From Calonectria ilicicola (lineage: Eukaryota > Ascomycota > Sordariomycetes > Hypocreales > Nectriaceae), in contig CP085833.1 in the NCBI GenBank assembly GCA_020809705.1, forward strand, positions 2,170,001 through 2,234,000: DNA of 64,000 bases, read 5' to 3'. Below, piece by piece: positions 1-10,532 of the stretch (the stretch's first letter is position 1; every line of letters starts with the position of its first letter). Made by a program: the position numbers and the translations under genes. The notes under the pieces are model-generated. The model saw nothing but the letters and a program-made list of their open reading frames with translations. It was not told where the DNA came from and searched no databases.

Positions 1-150
1 AATGCTCACAAGATAGAAATATAACACACACACACTACCAGCCTCGCACATCTTGTAAGAAAACGGGCGGCGTGCCGTTTTTCCGCAATAGACCAAAAAG
101 ATCAAACAATTCAACTGAGTCAATGCGTTGAACCGCGCCGCACAACAGCT

Positions 151-193
151 TATAGGGCCTAGCCGGGCCGCCTACAGCGCCCGGTGCCCTATA
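151..193. repeat. GC-rich hairpin (imperfect palindrome)
   Basis: An 8-bp outer stem pairs 151-158 with 186-193. A 6-bp inner stem pairs 163-168 (ccgggc) with 179-184 (gcccgg). The loop is about 10 nt, and the unpaired bases on the left side form a bulge. It lies just upstream of the inverted-repeat element at 215-362 and may belong to the same repetitive patch. Confidence 0.6.
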
Positions 194-214
194 TCCTTAC
201 ACATCTTTTCACTA

Positions 215-362
215 CTATCTCCTTAAGTGGCAGCAGCCTACAGTTACATGATGATGTAAGGTGTGCCCAATGAGGGAGCCCAAAAGTGATGCTTTTTGTT
301 CTGCTGTTGGTTGCACATCATCTAATCATGTCACTGTAGGCTGCTGCCACCTAAGGAGATAG
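215..362. mobile_element. MITE-like terminal inverted-repeat element, about 148 bp
   Basis: The left arm (215-252, starting ctatctcctta) is the reverse complement of the right arm (325-362, ending taaggagatag) over about 38 positions with two mismatches. The interior is about 70 bp and non-coding. Small non-autonomous DNA elements in fungi have this build. No clear target-site duplication is visible: the left flank is TA and the right flank AA. Family assignment is therefore open, and no second copy was seen in the window. Confidence 0.65.
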
Positions 363-400
363 AAGGTTAGCAGAGACTCTGTGCCCGCAAGACAGAAACA

Positions 401-401
<1 letters not shown>

Positions 402-433
<32 letters not shown>
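402..433. repeat. CA dinucleotide microsatellite
   Basis: About 16 uninterrupted CA units follow an A-rich segment that resembles the sequence at the very start of the window (5-36), which also runs into CA repeats. Confidence 0.95.
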
Positions 434-434
<1 letters not shown>

Positions 435-880
435 CCCGCTTGCGGTTTAATGTAACAGCCAAGTATTACTCATCGCAATTCAACCCTGAGCTTGAGTCAT
501 ATACATCAGGGCTACAATTTAAAAGTCGAGATTCCGTAGTGGCTTTCTTATCAAGTCACAAAGTTGTAAAAGGATGATTATCGTGTTCACGTTTCAAGCT
601 TATTATATATCCATCATCGCTGGTTGGCTATCCCCCATCATTCTTACCCACATCGTCTCGGCAATTCCCCGGTGCTAGGCAGCAAGGCATCAATTTTTAG
701 ACTGTGGGCACTGGCGTTCTCCAACACAGCATCATTCAATCAAGGATCACAGACATTACCTCGATACCTTCGTGCGACGGCCGACTGGCAGTTATCCTTG
801 CGACAATCGATCAATTGAATCCCCCGCGAGGAGCCCTGCACGACCCGGATCGGCCAAGTGCATCCTGAACCCGCTCCACG

Positions 881-1417
881 ATGTCGACGCGCCAAGCTGC
901 TCTGTCAGTCCAACTCCATCACATCCGAACCGTCGAACTTTCACCACTCGAATACCTATGCTGACATTCGCGAGCTCAGGTCGCTCTACCGCCGCTCATT
1001 GAAGCTGGCACTGGATTGGGCCGTCCACCGACACCTTTGGCGCGGTCAAGCTCTCTATATTCGCTCACTTTTCGAGGCCAATCGCAATGTTACCGATCCA
1101 AGGCAGCAAAGGGTGGGATAATCAACGCAATTGAACAATCAGTGCGACTGACAAAGACACGCAGGCCTTATTGACAGAGACGGAGAAGCTGCTGGAAAGC
1201 TGGAAGCACCCTGACCCTTACACTGCTCCAACGGCACCCGGAGGTCAGAACTAAACCTGCAATTATCTGCCGCTATTGTTAACATGGTCCAACAGGTTCG
1301 AAATTCGAGCGCAACCTTCCGTCACCAATTCTCGATCGTGAGTCTTTGCCATGTCCCCTGCCTCGTTTGTATACTCACGACACTACAGCTCCCCCTCACG
1401 CGGTCAACCGACACTGA
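881..1417 (+). CDS. NADH:ubiquinone oxidoreductase B22-type (NDUFB9) LYR subunit
   Basis: Small accessory subunit of mitochondrial respiratory complex I, a LYR-motif protein that in other eukaryotes sits on the membrane arm with acyl carrier protein. The gene is cut into five tiny exons: 881-903, 980-1112, 1165-1243, 1296-1337 and 1389-1417 (total 306 nt, 101 aa). Splicing gives an N-terminus reading MSTRQAALSLYRRSLKL with the LYR tripeptide, then the conserved stretches RGQALYIRSLFEANR and KHPDPYTAPTAPGG that mark this family. All introns are GT..AG and 51-76 nt long. The last exon (PPPHAVNRH) is the least certain, because the final intron was chosen only by donor and acceptor fit. Expected location is the mitochondrial inner membrane. 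Confidence 0.85.
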
Positions 1418-1958
1418 TTATGAACAATTGATTGGATGATACTGTGGGGACTTTGTACATAAAGAACGAGGAAAAGATCGAGATAGAACAATCAAATCAC
1501 GGTTACAGGCTGTATACGGCAGCAATCCAAGTTACGAGACGGTATTGGTCAATCTACCATTTGCGTGCATGAGGACGCGTTCATATTCGATTTTACGCAT
1601 CATTACAATTAACTTATGCTCAAAATCAAAGCTACCATGTGGGAAATCTACAAAATGGTTGACTTTCGGTCTTGCCAATGATCAACTCCCAGTATGGTTT
1701 TTTGTGGAAATATCATTAGTTGCAATTAATTAGTTTATTGACATGTACATGAGCTTTCGGGTCGGCGATTTTCAAGTGTCATATGAGCGCATTTGGTGAT
1801 CTTTGAAGGTATTCTTATTCATGACCGTAGCCGTGGGGATTATTGTACAACCCTAACGCGCGAATAAATAAAGCAACCGTGAACCCTGAACCGTGACCCC
1901 TTTGTCATGACAACCCAAACAGCCAACCATCGCAAGAAAGCAGAACCAAACGACGCAT
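1418..1958. other. Convergent 3' region between the complex I subunit and histone H2A
   Basis: 541 bp without a credible gene, between the stop of the plus-strand complex I gene and the stop of the minus-strand H2A gene. AT-rich 3' UTR and terminator sequence is expected here. No other structure was recognised. Confidence 0.6.
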
Positions 1959-2500
1959 TTAAAGCTCCTGGCTCGCACCCTTGCCAGTCTTGCTCGTCTT
2001 CTTGGGGAGAAGGTCTGTCGATGTTAGTATTGGATATCACATGCAACAAGGCGGTATGCTTACTCTGGTGGATGTTAGGCAGAACACCACCCTGGGCGAT
2101 GGTGACGTGTCCCAGAAGCTTGTTCAACTCCTCATCGTTTCGGATGGCGAGCTGGAGATGACGGGGGATGATACGAGTCTTCTTGTTGTCTCGGGCAGCG
2201 TTACCAGCCAACTCGAGGATTTCGGCAGCGAGGTACTCGAGGACGGCAGCGAGGTAAACGGGGGCACCGGCACCGACACGCTGAGCGTAGTTGCCCTTGC
2301 GGAGGAGTCTGTGGACACGACCGACAGGGAAGGCGAGACCTGCCTTGGAAGAACGACTGTCGAGATGTTATTACACGTTGGTGCGAGCGCGTCCTTGTCG
2401 GCACGCGTTGGAGTGATCTGAAACCACACGCGAGGTGAACTTACGATTGAGCGTTCTTGGAGCCAGAGGCCTTGCCGCCAGACTTGCCGCCGCCAGTCAT
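1959..2500 (-). CDS. Histone H2A
   Basis: Core nucleosome histone. Exons on the minus strand are 2500-2445, 2356-2064 and 2014-1959 (405 nt, 134 aa), with introns of 88 and 49 nt. The start reads [13 protein letters not shown], and the histone fold includes [29 protein letters not shown] and the acidic-patch region NDEELNKLL. The C-terminus ends in SQEL, the SQE motif phosphorylated by Mec1/Tel1-type kinases after DNA breaks (gamma-H2A in fungi). The conserved intron positions and a length close to fungal H2A support the model. It is divergently paired with H2B at 4617, the standard arrangement that allows shared S-phase control. Confidence 0.97.
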
Positions 2501-4616
2501 TTTGGTAAGTTTTGGGGGGTTGGAAAAGTGAGTGGTGAAAAATTGGTTAGATTGGGGCGAGGGTAGTCAACAGATTGAAAAGTCGAAGTAGACTGGAGTG
2601 ATGACAATTGTGAGTTGTTAGGGGAAAGCTGTGAGGTCGGCGGGGGACGTAGAGGTTAAGTACTTTTCGCGCGTCGCTGCCGTGATCACGGATCACTCGC
2701 TGCAAGGCGCGAAAAACGCGCTAGCCCGATTTAGCGAAAATGGGTTGGGCGAATAAAAAACAAAATCGCACCCCTGTCACCCTTGCATCAGCAACCATGG
2801 AGAAAATAAAATCACAAGCGCGCCCACTTCGGCTTGGACGTGCCTGGCCGCTTTTTTTTTTTTTTCAACTGGATCCTGTCTGTTGCCGATTTTTGTTCGC
2901 GTTTTTCCACTGATTGCCTTGCCGCATTGGGACTCTACTCTCCACGTCCGACGCTCTCTGATGCCAATAACACTCGAAATCAGTAATGTGTGCCATCCAG
3001 CCATGTCTAATGCTGTTTTCGTTTGACTTTGTTTTTTTTTGTTTTTTTTTTAACTTGTCTTTCATTTTGTTGTCTTTTTGGTGGTAGTTACTTGGAAAGT
3101 TTGGTCCATTCCGCCAGCTTGCTAAATGCAGGTCCTGCTCATTAGACTCCACCTTTTTTTTTTTTTTTTTTTAAAAAAAACTCGGGGCTGGCTTTTTACC
3201 TGCTTTGGTGTTTATGGATACATTGCATATTTTTTGGTTTGTTTGTATGGTAGATTTTGGCCCCATTTTCTATTGCATGATGTACATGATAATGTACTTG
3301 GATCTTTTGGTCCAAATACAAGTGAATTTTCAAGTACACTCTATATTCGTTGTGTTCAACCCAGCTCTCTCACGATATAATAAAGCCCAGGGTCTAATTC
3401 CACTTGAGCCTCAACCCTATTACGATATAGTTCAATCTTAAGTGACATACACGGATCTGGTCCACATGGAGGTCTCTGGGGTCCCCGATCTGAGTCCTCG
3501 CATCCGAAGTACGGCTACGGACCCGGGAGCTTGGTCGGGCTTGTTTTGCAGATTTGTGGAGAGGGTCCGGCACGGAGGCGCCGGGCGTTTGGCCGTCAAG
3601 AAACGAGATGTGATGTGGGTGGGCGTGGGACAGGTGCAAGTTCTCGACCAGTCGATGTGTGGTGAAATGCTGCTATAGGGTATGCTGTCCTGGGAATAAG
3701 GTCACGCTTACGCTCAACAGACTTTGCTGGTATAAATGTAGTCAAATGTGTTGTACTTGTCATATCTATTTTACTTGGGTCTTGTATGGTTTATTTAGAG
3801 TGTGCATGCTGGAGTGGTTGTGATATTGAACGAGAAGTGTATTTTGTTCCTTTTGTCTTATCCCTTTCCTCTTAACCTACGAGGACCTCGAACGAACAGT
3901 TGATGAACAATAACGTGAATCACTGCGCACACGCGGAAAAAAAAAAAAAGAAACCTATCAAAAGCACCAAAGCCATGCTAGAAATTAATCTAAACCACAT
4001 GCAACCTACCTGCCAGAAAGGGGCGTCCCATCGAACACCACAGCGTGGCTGCAGACATGCAAAAGCACCGTCCCAACTCAGCAGCAGGTACGTACCACGC
4101 GTGTCACCGATAGTGAGTGGTACCTACGATGGGGAGTACCTGGTTGAGGTGGGCAACAGAAAATGAGCTCAAATGGGCCAATAAAAAAATAGGATTCTTC
4201 CAGTGTCACTTTTTTTTTTTTCTTAGACTCTCCAAATTTCCCAAATTGGCCCATGTCAGTGCACTTCGCATTCTACTGGCTGACTCCCAGCTATCCCCAC
4301 AACCAGCGTCAAGGCGGTACGTACTGCGACAGTGCGCGGCACCCCCAGTGCCAGCGGCCCCCCCACCCCGGCACCCAAAATCCTAGCACGCGTGCATGCG
4401 CGCGCGCTGCAATCAGCAATCAGCAATCAGTAACCAGCCAGCACTGTCGCGCGCCCAGCTACAAAAAGCCAGTCCACCCCCCGATCCCATTTTGTCACCC
4501 ATCAACTTACATCAACATCCGCAGTTCACACTCGCACGCCAACATTCAGCCTTTGTGCACCATCCCAACTCAACTTTTCAAACTTTTCCCAACTCCTCAC
4601 TTTTTCAACCTTCAAA
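2501..4616. promoter_or_regulatory. Divergent H2A/H2B histone intergenic promoter region
   Basis: 2.1 kb between the divergent histone starts. It contains a CCAAT box at 4178-4182 and an inverted one (ATTGG) at 4245-4249, both upstream of H2B. There is a triple heptamer (caatcag units) at 4411-4430 and long T or A tracts, including T19 then A8 at 3154-3180 and an A tract near 3938. CCAAT boxes are known elements of fungal histone promoters; their use here is inferred. Short open frames within (for example 2777-3152, 3126-3441 and 3442-3678) show no recognisable domain and are not called as genes. Confidence 0.6.
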
Positions 4617-5146
<530 letters not shown>

Positions 5147-5491
5147 GTGGTTTGACATAGCTTATTTGTTTCGGGCATTTGATTTTACACATGGCATTTG
5201 GGTGTCATGGGCTTGAGGTTTTGCAGGATCCAAGGGCCTTATCCTGAGAGCCTCTTAATGCGTTACGGATGGTTTTTGTTTTATTGGGGGCAATGTCTTA
5301 CACGGGCAACGGGGTTCGAGGCTGTACTATAAACGTCGAGAATAGGGTCTCGATATCAATGAATTCGTGCACACCAAAACTGCCGCATCGTGTTCTCGCA
5401 TATACTGTCCATCGTCTTGCAGATATCTCTAAGTTTACAATCGCTCACTGCCAAAACTAGGGTCAATTTCCATCCCAAGATCGTACTTAAT
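5147..5491. other. Convergent 3' region between H2B and SQS1
   Basis: 345 bp holding the 3' ends of H2B (plus) and the G-patch gene (minus). Apart from short chance frames nothing is visible. Confidence 0.6.
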
Positions 5492-7542
5492 CTAACCAAG
5501 CCCCGCCTTGGACCGCTTCATTGTTTGCGTCACAGGTTGCAGGATGCCCTTATTGTTCAAGGAGCCGAGTGCAGTTCCACTACTCCAACCCATTTTCTCC
5601 AGCATAGCTCGACCACGGTTTTCTGTGCCCAGTTCAGGTGCTGCAGCACCAATTATTTCGCCATCTCTGTATGTAGCAGCAGTATGATTTGCCCGACTCT
5701 GAGGAGCTCGTTGCGATCTTTTGCCTTTCATGTCCAGACGCGGGAAGTATCGCCTGCTGATGCGATTGACAGTTTGATCGAAAGTGGATTCGACATAGGG
5801 CAGCGTCCTAACTGTTCGGTAAAGCGCGGGACGGCGCTGATCAGCTTTGCCTGTTGACTTGGATTTGATCTTCAACTTGTTTGCAAGTTCATGGATCATT
5901 TTCCGCGCATGGTTATCCATCGGAGGCAATACCAAACTGGCGCATGGTCAGTAATCGTCCATTCAAATGATAGTTTATGTGAGCAAGATGTTTTTACCTG
6001 TCATCAGAACCTAACAGAAACGAACGGAACTCTTCAGCAACTTGCTCCATACTCATGCCGTCAGGGTATTTCACTCGAAGGTCGTCAGGGTTGGTTTTTT
6101 TGCCCAACATGCCTAGGGCACGTAGTTGTTCGCGTTCCTTCTTGCGCTCGGATTTCTTTAGCCTGTCATTCTTCCAGGCCGCCTGCAATGTTTGTTCTAG
6201 TTCGGAGTCGGAAACGTTGAAATTGATTCGAGCTTTTGCACCCTTGCCCTTTTTGCGGCGAAGACTGGGTCGCTCCCAATCCATAAAATCAAACTCGTCA
6301 TGTGTATTGGCATTCTGTTGGTCGTCTCCGTCATCGGCTGAAGAGGAAGAATCAGCAGACTGGCTAACAACGCGAAGTTTTTTGCTCGCACCAGGGTCGC
6401 ATCCGGTTATGAGCTTTGCCAAAGTTTCGTCATCTATTTCGCTCTCGGACCCATCGTCATCTTCTGACAAGTCAGTGTCTAGCTCGTCTCCGTCCTCTGC
6501 TTTATCAGCATCTCTTGGTCCATCTGAACTATTGCCGCTGCTTGATTCATCCGGAATAAAATAATCTTCACCGCCAAGATCTCGATAATTGCCACTTATG
6601 TTGCTCGGGACATCATATGCGTCACCATTTTCCTGCATGTTTGCAATGTAATCAGCAAGTATGGCGTCCTCATCCTCATCGGACCTGCTTCGAGTCTTTC
6701 TTTTTTGTTTTGCGTTCTTTTTATTTGGTTTGACTTGTCGCTCGTGCGTGTAGGTTGCTGTATCTTGGCCAGTGACAATCTGTTGCTCCATAACTTGTAT
6801 CTCGGCACGGATCTGTGCCATGTTGATTTGCGAAGTTGGTTGTGTCTTCCTATGAGCATCTCTGCCCTTGAACAGTATCACCTCGTCACTAGAGCTGCTG
6901 CCTCTTGATGAAGGTCGCTCCGGAATGTGGACGGGGTTTTTTATTGGTTTTTCCTGGGTTTGATCTCCTTTGAGGTCAAAGAAAAAAGGCGGCTTTTCGG
7001 CGAAATCATTATCCTGTATCTCCGTTTGCAATTGTTCGGGTCCTATGAAGTCATTCTCTTTATCTCGCTTGTTGTCGTTACTTCGGGCACATTCGAATTC
7101 CTTCCGTAAGCTTGGATCCGACTTTGGGCTATCGGGGGGTGTTTCTCTGGTGGATTTCTCAGTTCGTCCTCGCTCGCTCTCCTCCAGGAGCAAGTCGAGA
7201 ACCTTCAGTGGTTCGCTGGTACCTGCACTGACAAAAGCCACTGGTTTTCGCCGTAGATTCTCTCCAAAGGAATGGTCATGTTGCGATGTTTGTCGTGCTT
7301 CATCTGCCAGTGTAAATCCAGCTAGATAGAATATGAAGTCAGCGTCTTGAACGTATCAGTGGATGAGGCATGGTATAGCTATTACCGGTGTCGTTCATGA
7401 ATGGAATAAATGAGAGCCCTGCGTTTACCCGGCCCTTTCCGTGTAGAGCTGTTTGGCCATTTTTGCCCCCTCGATAGCCCTTTCCACCCCGGGTACCCTT
7501 GGAGCCTCGCGAGGTTGCGGCACCCTTCTTGCTTCGAGGCAT
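5492..7542 (-). CDS. SQS1: SQS1-like R3H/G-patch protein (helicase activator)
   Basis: In yeast, Sqs1/Pfa1 activates the DEAH helicase Prp43 in pre-rRNA processing and splicing. Exons are 7542-7386, 7321-5998 and 5936-5492 (1926 nt, 641 aa), with introns of 64 and 61 nt. The N-terminus is Arg/Gly/Lys-rich (RGSKGTRGGKGYRGG), followed by long acidic disordered stretches (EDGDELDTDLSEDDDGSESE). An R3H-type segment lies near SLVLPPMDNHARKMIHELAN, and the C-terminal G-patch (GRAMLEKMGWSSGTALG, then GILQPV) is complete. The order R3H then C-terminal G-patch matches the family. It would act in the nucleus and nucleolus. The gene is divergent from ATG4. The G-patch protein assignment is firm; orthology to SQS1 is strong but rests on architecture. 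Confidence 0.85.
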
Positions 7543-8524
7543 CTCTCATGGATTTGTTGACAGAGCTCGCATCTTGCGTTGATGAGGTGCCGTTTCCCGT
7601 AGGATTTACTTTCTGAAGTTTTATCGTTGTCGCCACTAGTATTGTAAAGCTGAATGCGGCACTCACGCAACAGAGTGATTACTGCGACAGCAATGCGAGC
7701 ATCATAAAAAAGAGTCACCCCGCGATGCATTGGTCAGGAGCTAGGCAGCCTCAGCTGTGCCTATCGATAAGCCTTTTTATGCTATGTGGTGGGGCTGTGG
7801 CTGGTTTTGTGGGGCTACCCATCAGTGCTGGTCTGTGACTATCACATAGCATGTTGTTTGCGAGGTAAGCGCTTCACTGTAGGGTAAAGCTCACTTTTTC
7901 TACTTAAAACATGCGTTCAGGTTTGTGTATTTGGGATTTCTCAACTTACTTTACATGTCTAGTGTTAACCAAGTTCGGCTTTGATAAACCGCCTTCATAG
8001 CCGTTGATTACTTAGCTACCACATGTGAGCTCATCCATGGTCAGTTGATTTAACTGTTTGTTCACTTGTGAAAGTATAACGCGGAAGTTTTTAATTTAAA
8101 AAAAAAAAAACCGCACATAAAAAAAAAAGGAAGTATATGAGAATTGTATAGTCATTAATAACACTATATTAAATAAACGAGGGAAAAAAGAAGCATCTCA
8201 CATGGTAAATATAGAGTATTGTTTGCCTTTAGGCTGCAGTGCCAGAAGGTTGAAGTGACTTGTGGTGCCCGCAGCAGTTCCCCACGCTAACTATTACCAT
8301 GTACATCGCGCGGGGCGCCACCCACTCCAGTGGACTGGGTCATAGTCACAAGCCGCCCAGAGACCCCAGGTGACACTCCTCCACGAGTCGAGGTCTGTCA
8401 TCCAGAAACCGACTGTTCATCCTCCATACACCTTCCAACATTTATCCACCCCCTCCAATACAATACCCGGCTATCTCGCCCATATCGATGCCTACCTAGT
8501 GTACATTGTCTGACTACCGTCGCC
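7543..8524. promoter_or_regulatory. Divergent intergenic region between SQS1 and ATG4
   Basis: About 980 bp. It contains a TATCGATA octamer at 7762-7769, about 220 bp upstream of SQS1, and a 10-bp inverted repeat (7779-7788 with 7843-7852). A-rich tracts lie around 8097-8130. A plus-strand open frame from 8330 runs into ATG4 but its first codons show no conservation signal, so the ATG at 8525 is preferred. Confidence 0.5.
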
Positions 8525-10042
8525 ATGGAAGCTGCCATGGCCAACGTCGACCTTGGGCGCTATCGGCGCATCGTCCAGATGTTTTGGGACCCAGAACCAA
8601 CCAACGATACGGCACAAGACCAGCCTGTTTGGTGCCTTGGCCGCCGATACAGATTAAAAGATAGCGATACTCCAAAGACCGCCAACAGCAATGCCCAAAC
8701 GCCGCCGTCTACATCCGCCGCCGTCGAGACAGATTGCAAGGACCCCAGTCCTCCACCCCACCCGCCCGCGAACGCGCCAGAAACCCCCCCCGAGTCGATA
8801 TCTAGTAGTTTCTCATCATCACTGGCATATGATGATGTAGGGGAAGGTGGCAGCTGGCCGTCGGGATTCATATCTGATTTCGAGTCCAAGTTCTGGATGA
8901 CGTATAGGTCCGAGTTCGAACCTATTCCGCGGTCTACCAACCCCCAGGCCTCTGCTGCCTTTTCCTTCTCTATGAGGCTGAAGAGTCAACTTGGGGACCA
9001 AAGTGATTTTTCATCCGATAGCGGCTGGGGCTGTATGATACGTTCAGGCCAAAGTCTCCTTGCAAATACCATGGCGATGATTAGCCTTGGCAGAGGTATA
9101 CACACTGTGCATCTCAAAGCTACGGCAGCATGCTGACAGCTAGGCTAGACTGGCGTCGGGGGCCGCACCCCAGGAAGAACGTAAAATAATACGTGAGTTT
9201 GCAGATGATCCAAGAGCACCGTATTCGATACACAGTTTCGTAAACCACGGTGCAACTGCCTGTGGTAAATATCCAGGCGAATGGTTTGGACCATCAGCTA
9301 CCGCACGATGCATCCAGTAAGACCTGCCACTCCACACGATGATAGTGCCCTCCTCAATGGCTAACCATGATCCTATAGAGCCTTAGCTAATTCACACGAA
9401 TCTGAATTGCGTGTATACTCAACAGGAGACGGCCCAGATGTATACGAAAATGAATTTATGAAGATTGCGAAACCAGACGGCGAGGATTTCCACCCAACAT
9501 TAATACTCGTAGGCACACGCCTAGGGATTGACAAGATCACACCAGTATACTGGGAAGCGCTGATTGCATCCCTTCAGATGTCACAGTCCGTAGGAATCGC
9601 AGGGTATGTCAAACTATCATTGGTTTTAGTCCCATTGCTGACATCTAGACTTAGGGGTCGTCCATCATCATCCCATTATTTCATTGGCGCTCAAGGTTCT
9701 TTTTTGTTCTACCTAGACCCTCACCATACAAGACCAGCACTACTCTATCACGAAGATCTTAGCCAGTATACTGAAGAGGAGGTTGCGACCTGCCACACAT
9801 CTCGACTGCGACGTATCCATGTCCGAGAAATGGATCCCAGTATGCTAATTGGATTTCTCATTCGAAGCGAAGAAGACTGGCGAGACTGGAGACGGTGTGT
9901 AAAGCATGTGCAGGGCAAAGCCATCATACATGTGGCAGATCATAGCCCGCTTATGGGAGGTCAGAACGAAGGGAGACAGAGTGCGATTGATGAGGTGGAG
10001 CCTCTCAGTGATGATGATGCGGATACTGTTCATGAGGTTTAA
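8525..10042 (+). CDS. ATG4: Autophagy cysteine protease ATG4 (apparent one-base frameshift)
   Basis: Family C54 protease that processes Atg8 before lipidation and later removes it from membranes. Exons are 8525-9095, 9149-9316, 9379-9603 and 9655-10042. The start MEAAMANVDLGRYRRIVQMF has a strong Kozak context (gccATGG). The catalytic Cys170 lies in DSGWGCMIRSG, the Asp and His in YLDPHHTRP, and family stretches GEWFGPSATARCI and LGIDKITPVYWE are intact. The exons total 1352 nt, one base short of a whole number of codons. Exon 2 begins with the family's DWRR, but the run of five G at about 9158-9162 puts the following conserved residues (AAPQEERKIIREF) out of frame. This is either a homopolymer sequencing error or a real lesion. 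The rest looks under normal constraint, so error is more likely. It is convergent with JJJ1. Confidence 0.85.
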
Positions 10043-10532
10043 GTTAATGGGCGTCTTGGTTCTGATTTTTGACACCTCCAACCCGGCGGGTATGATAGGA
10101 GTTCCATTTGGAATAGATGATAATGATATCTGTGATCATTCCGCCTTAGTATTCTACTTATGGGATTTTTTGTGTCTGATAGTTGTTATGTTATATATGC
10201 AAATTCATCCATGAGGCAGTAAGTGTGTCTGGAAGACTGAGGCAAAATTGGTATGTGCGTTTTTGACGTTTCAAGACCGTGGTTTGAGAAAGCAGATGTG
10301 TTGGAGGCAGTTGATATCAGCCATGGACTTGGTCGGGTTGATAGGACACCGCTTTGACACTGGTGCCGGGTTAATATTCGCTAGGATAAAGGATGCGTGA
10401 TGCACCTACTGTCATGAAATCGTCATCCGCACTGCGATTCTCTTCCTGTCAATTTCAAGGGACATCGGATCGCTAACCGGGATCTTCCATAGGGGGTCAT
10501 GCATAATAAACACGACTAGAGGGGACAATGCC
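10043..10532. other. Convergent 3' region between ATG4 and JJJ1
   Basis: 490 bp without a credible gene, holding the 3' ends of ATG4 (plus) and JJJ1 (minus). Confidence 0.6.

Larger units (their letters stand above)
1..880. other. Gene-free repeat-bearing stretch upstream of the complex I subunit gene
   Basis: No credible coding region is visible. The stretch holds a GC-rich hairpin, a 148-bp inverted-repeat element, a CA microsatellite, and two related copies of a short A-rich segment ending in CA repeats (about 5-36 and 384-414). The last 300 or so bases are probably the promoter and leader of the gene starting at 881. Open frames at 624-1121 are interrupted readings of that gene or chance frames. 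Confidence 0.6.

Noticed and set aside
6055..6564. 169-codon Ser-rich plus-strand frame
   Set aside because: It is antisense to the acidic, Ser/Asp-rich part of SQS1, which naturally gives an open reverse frame.
7779..7852. 10-bp inverted repeat (atgctatgtg / cacatagcat) as a terminator or element
   Set aside because: The arms are short, the 54-bp spacer is long, and such pairs arise readily by chance.
8330..8524. Upstream extension of ATG4 from 8330
   Set aside because: Open in frame but without conserved residues; the Kozak context and family alignment favour the ATG at 8525.
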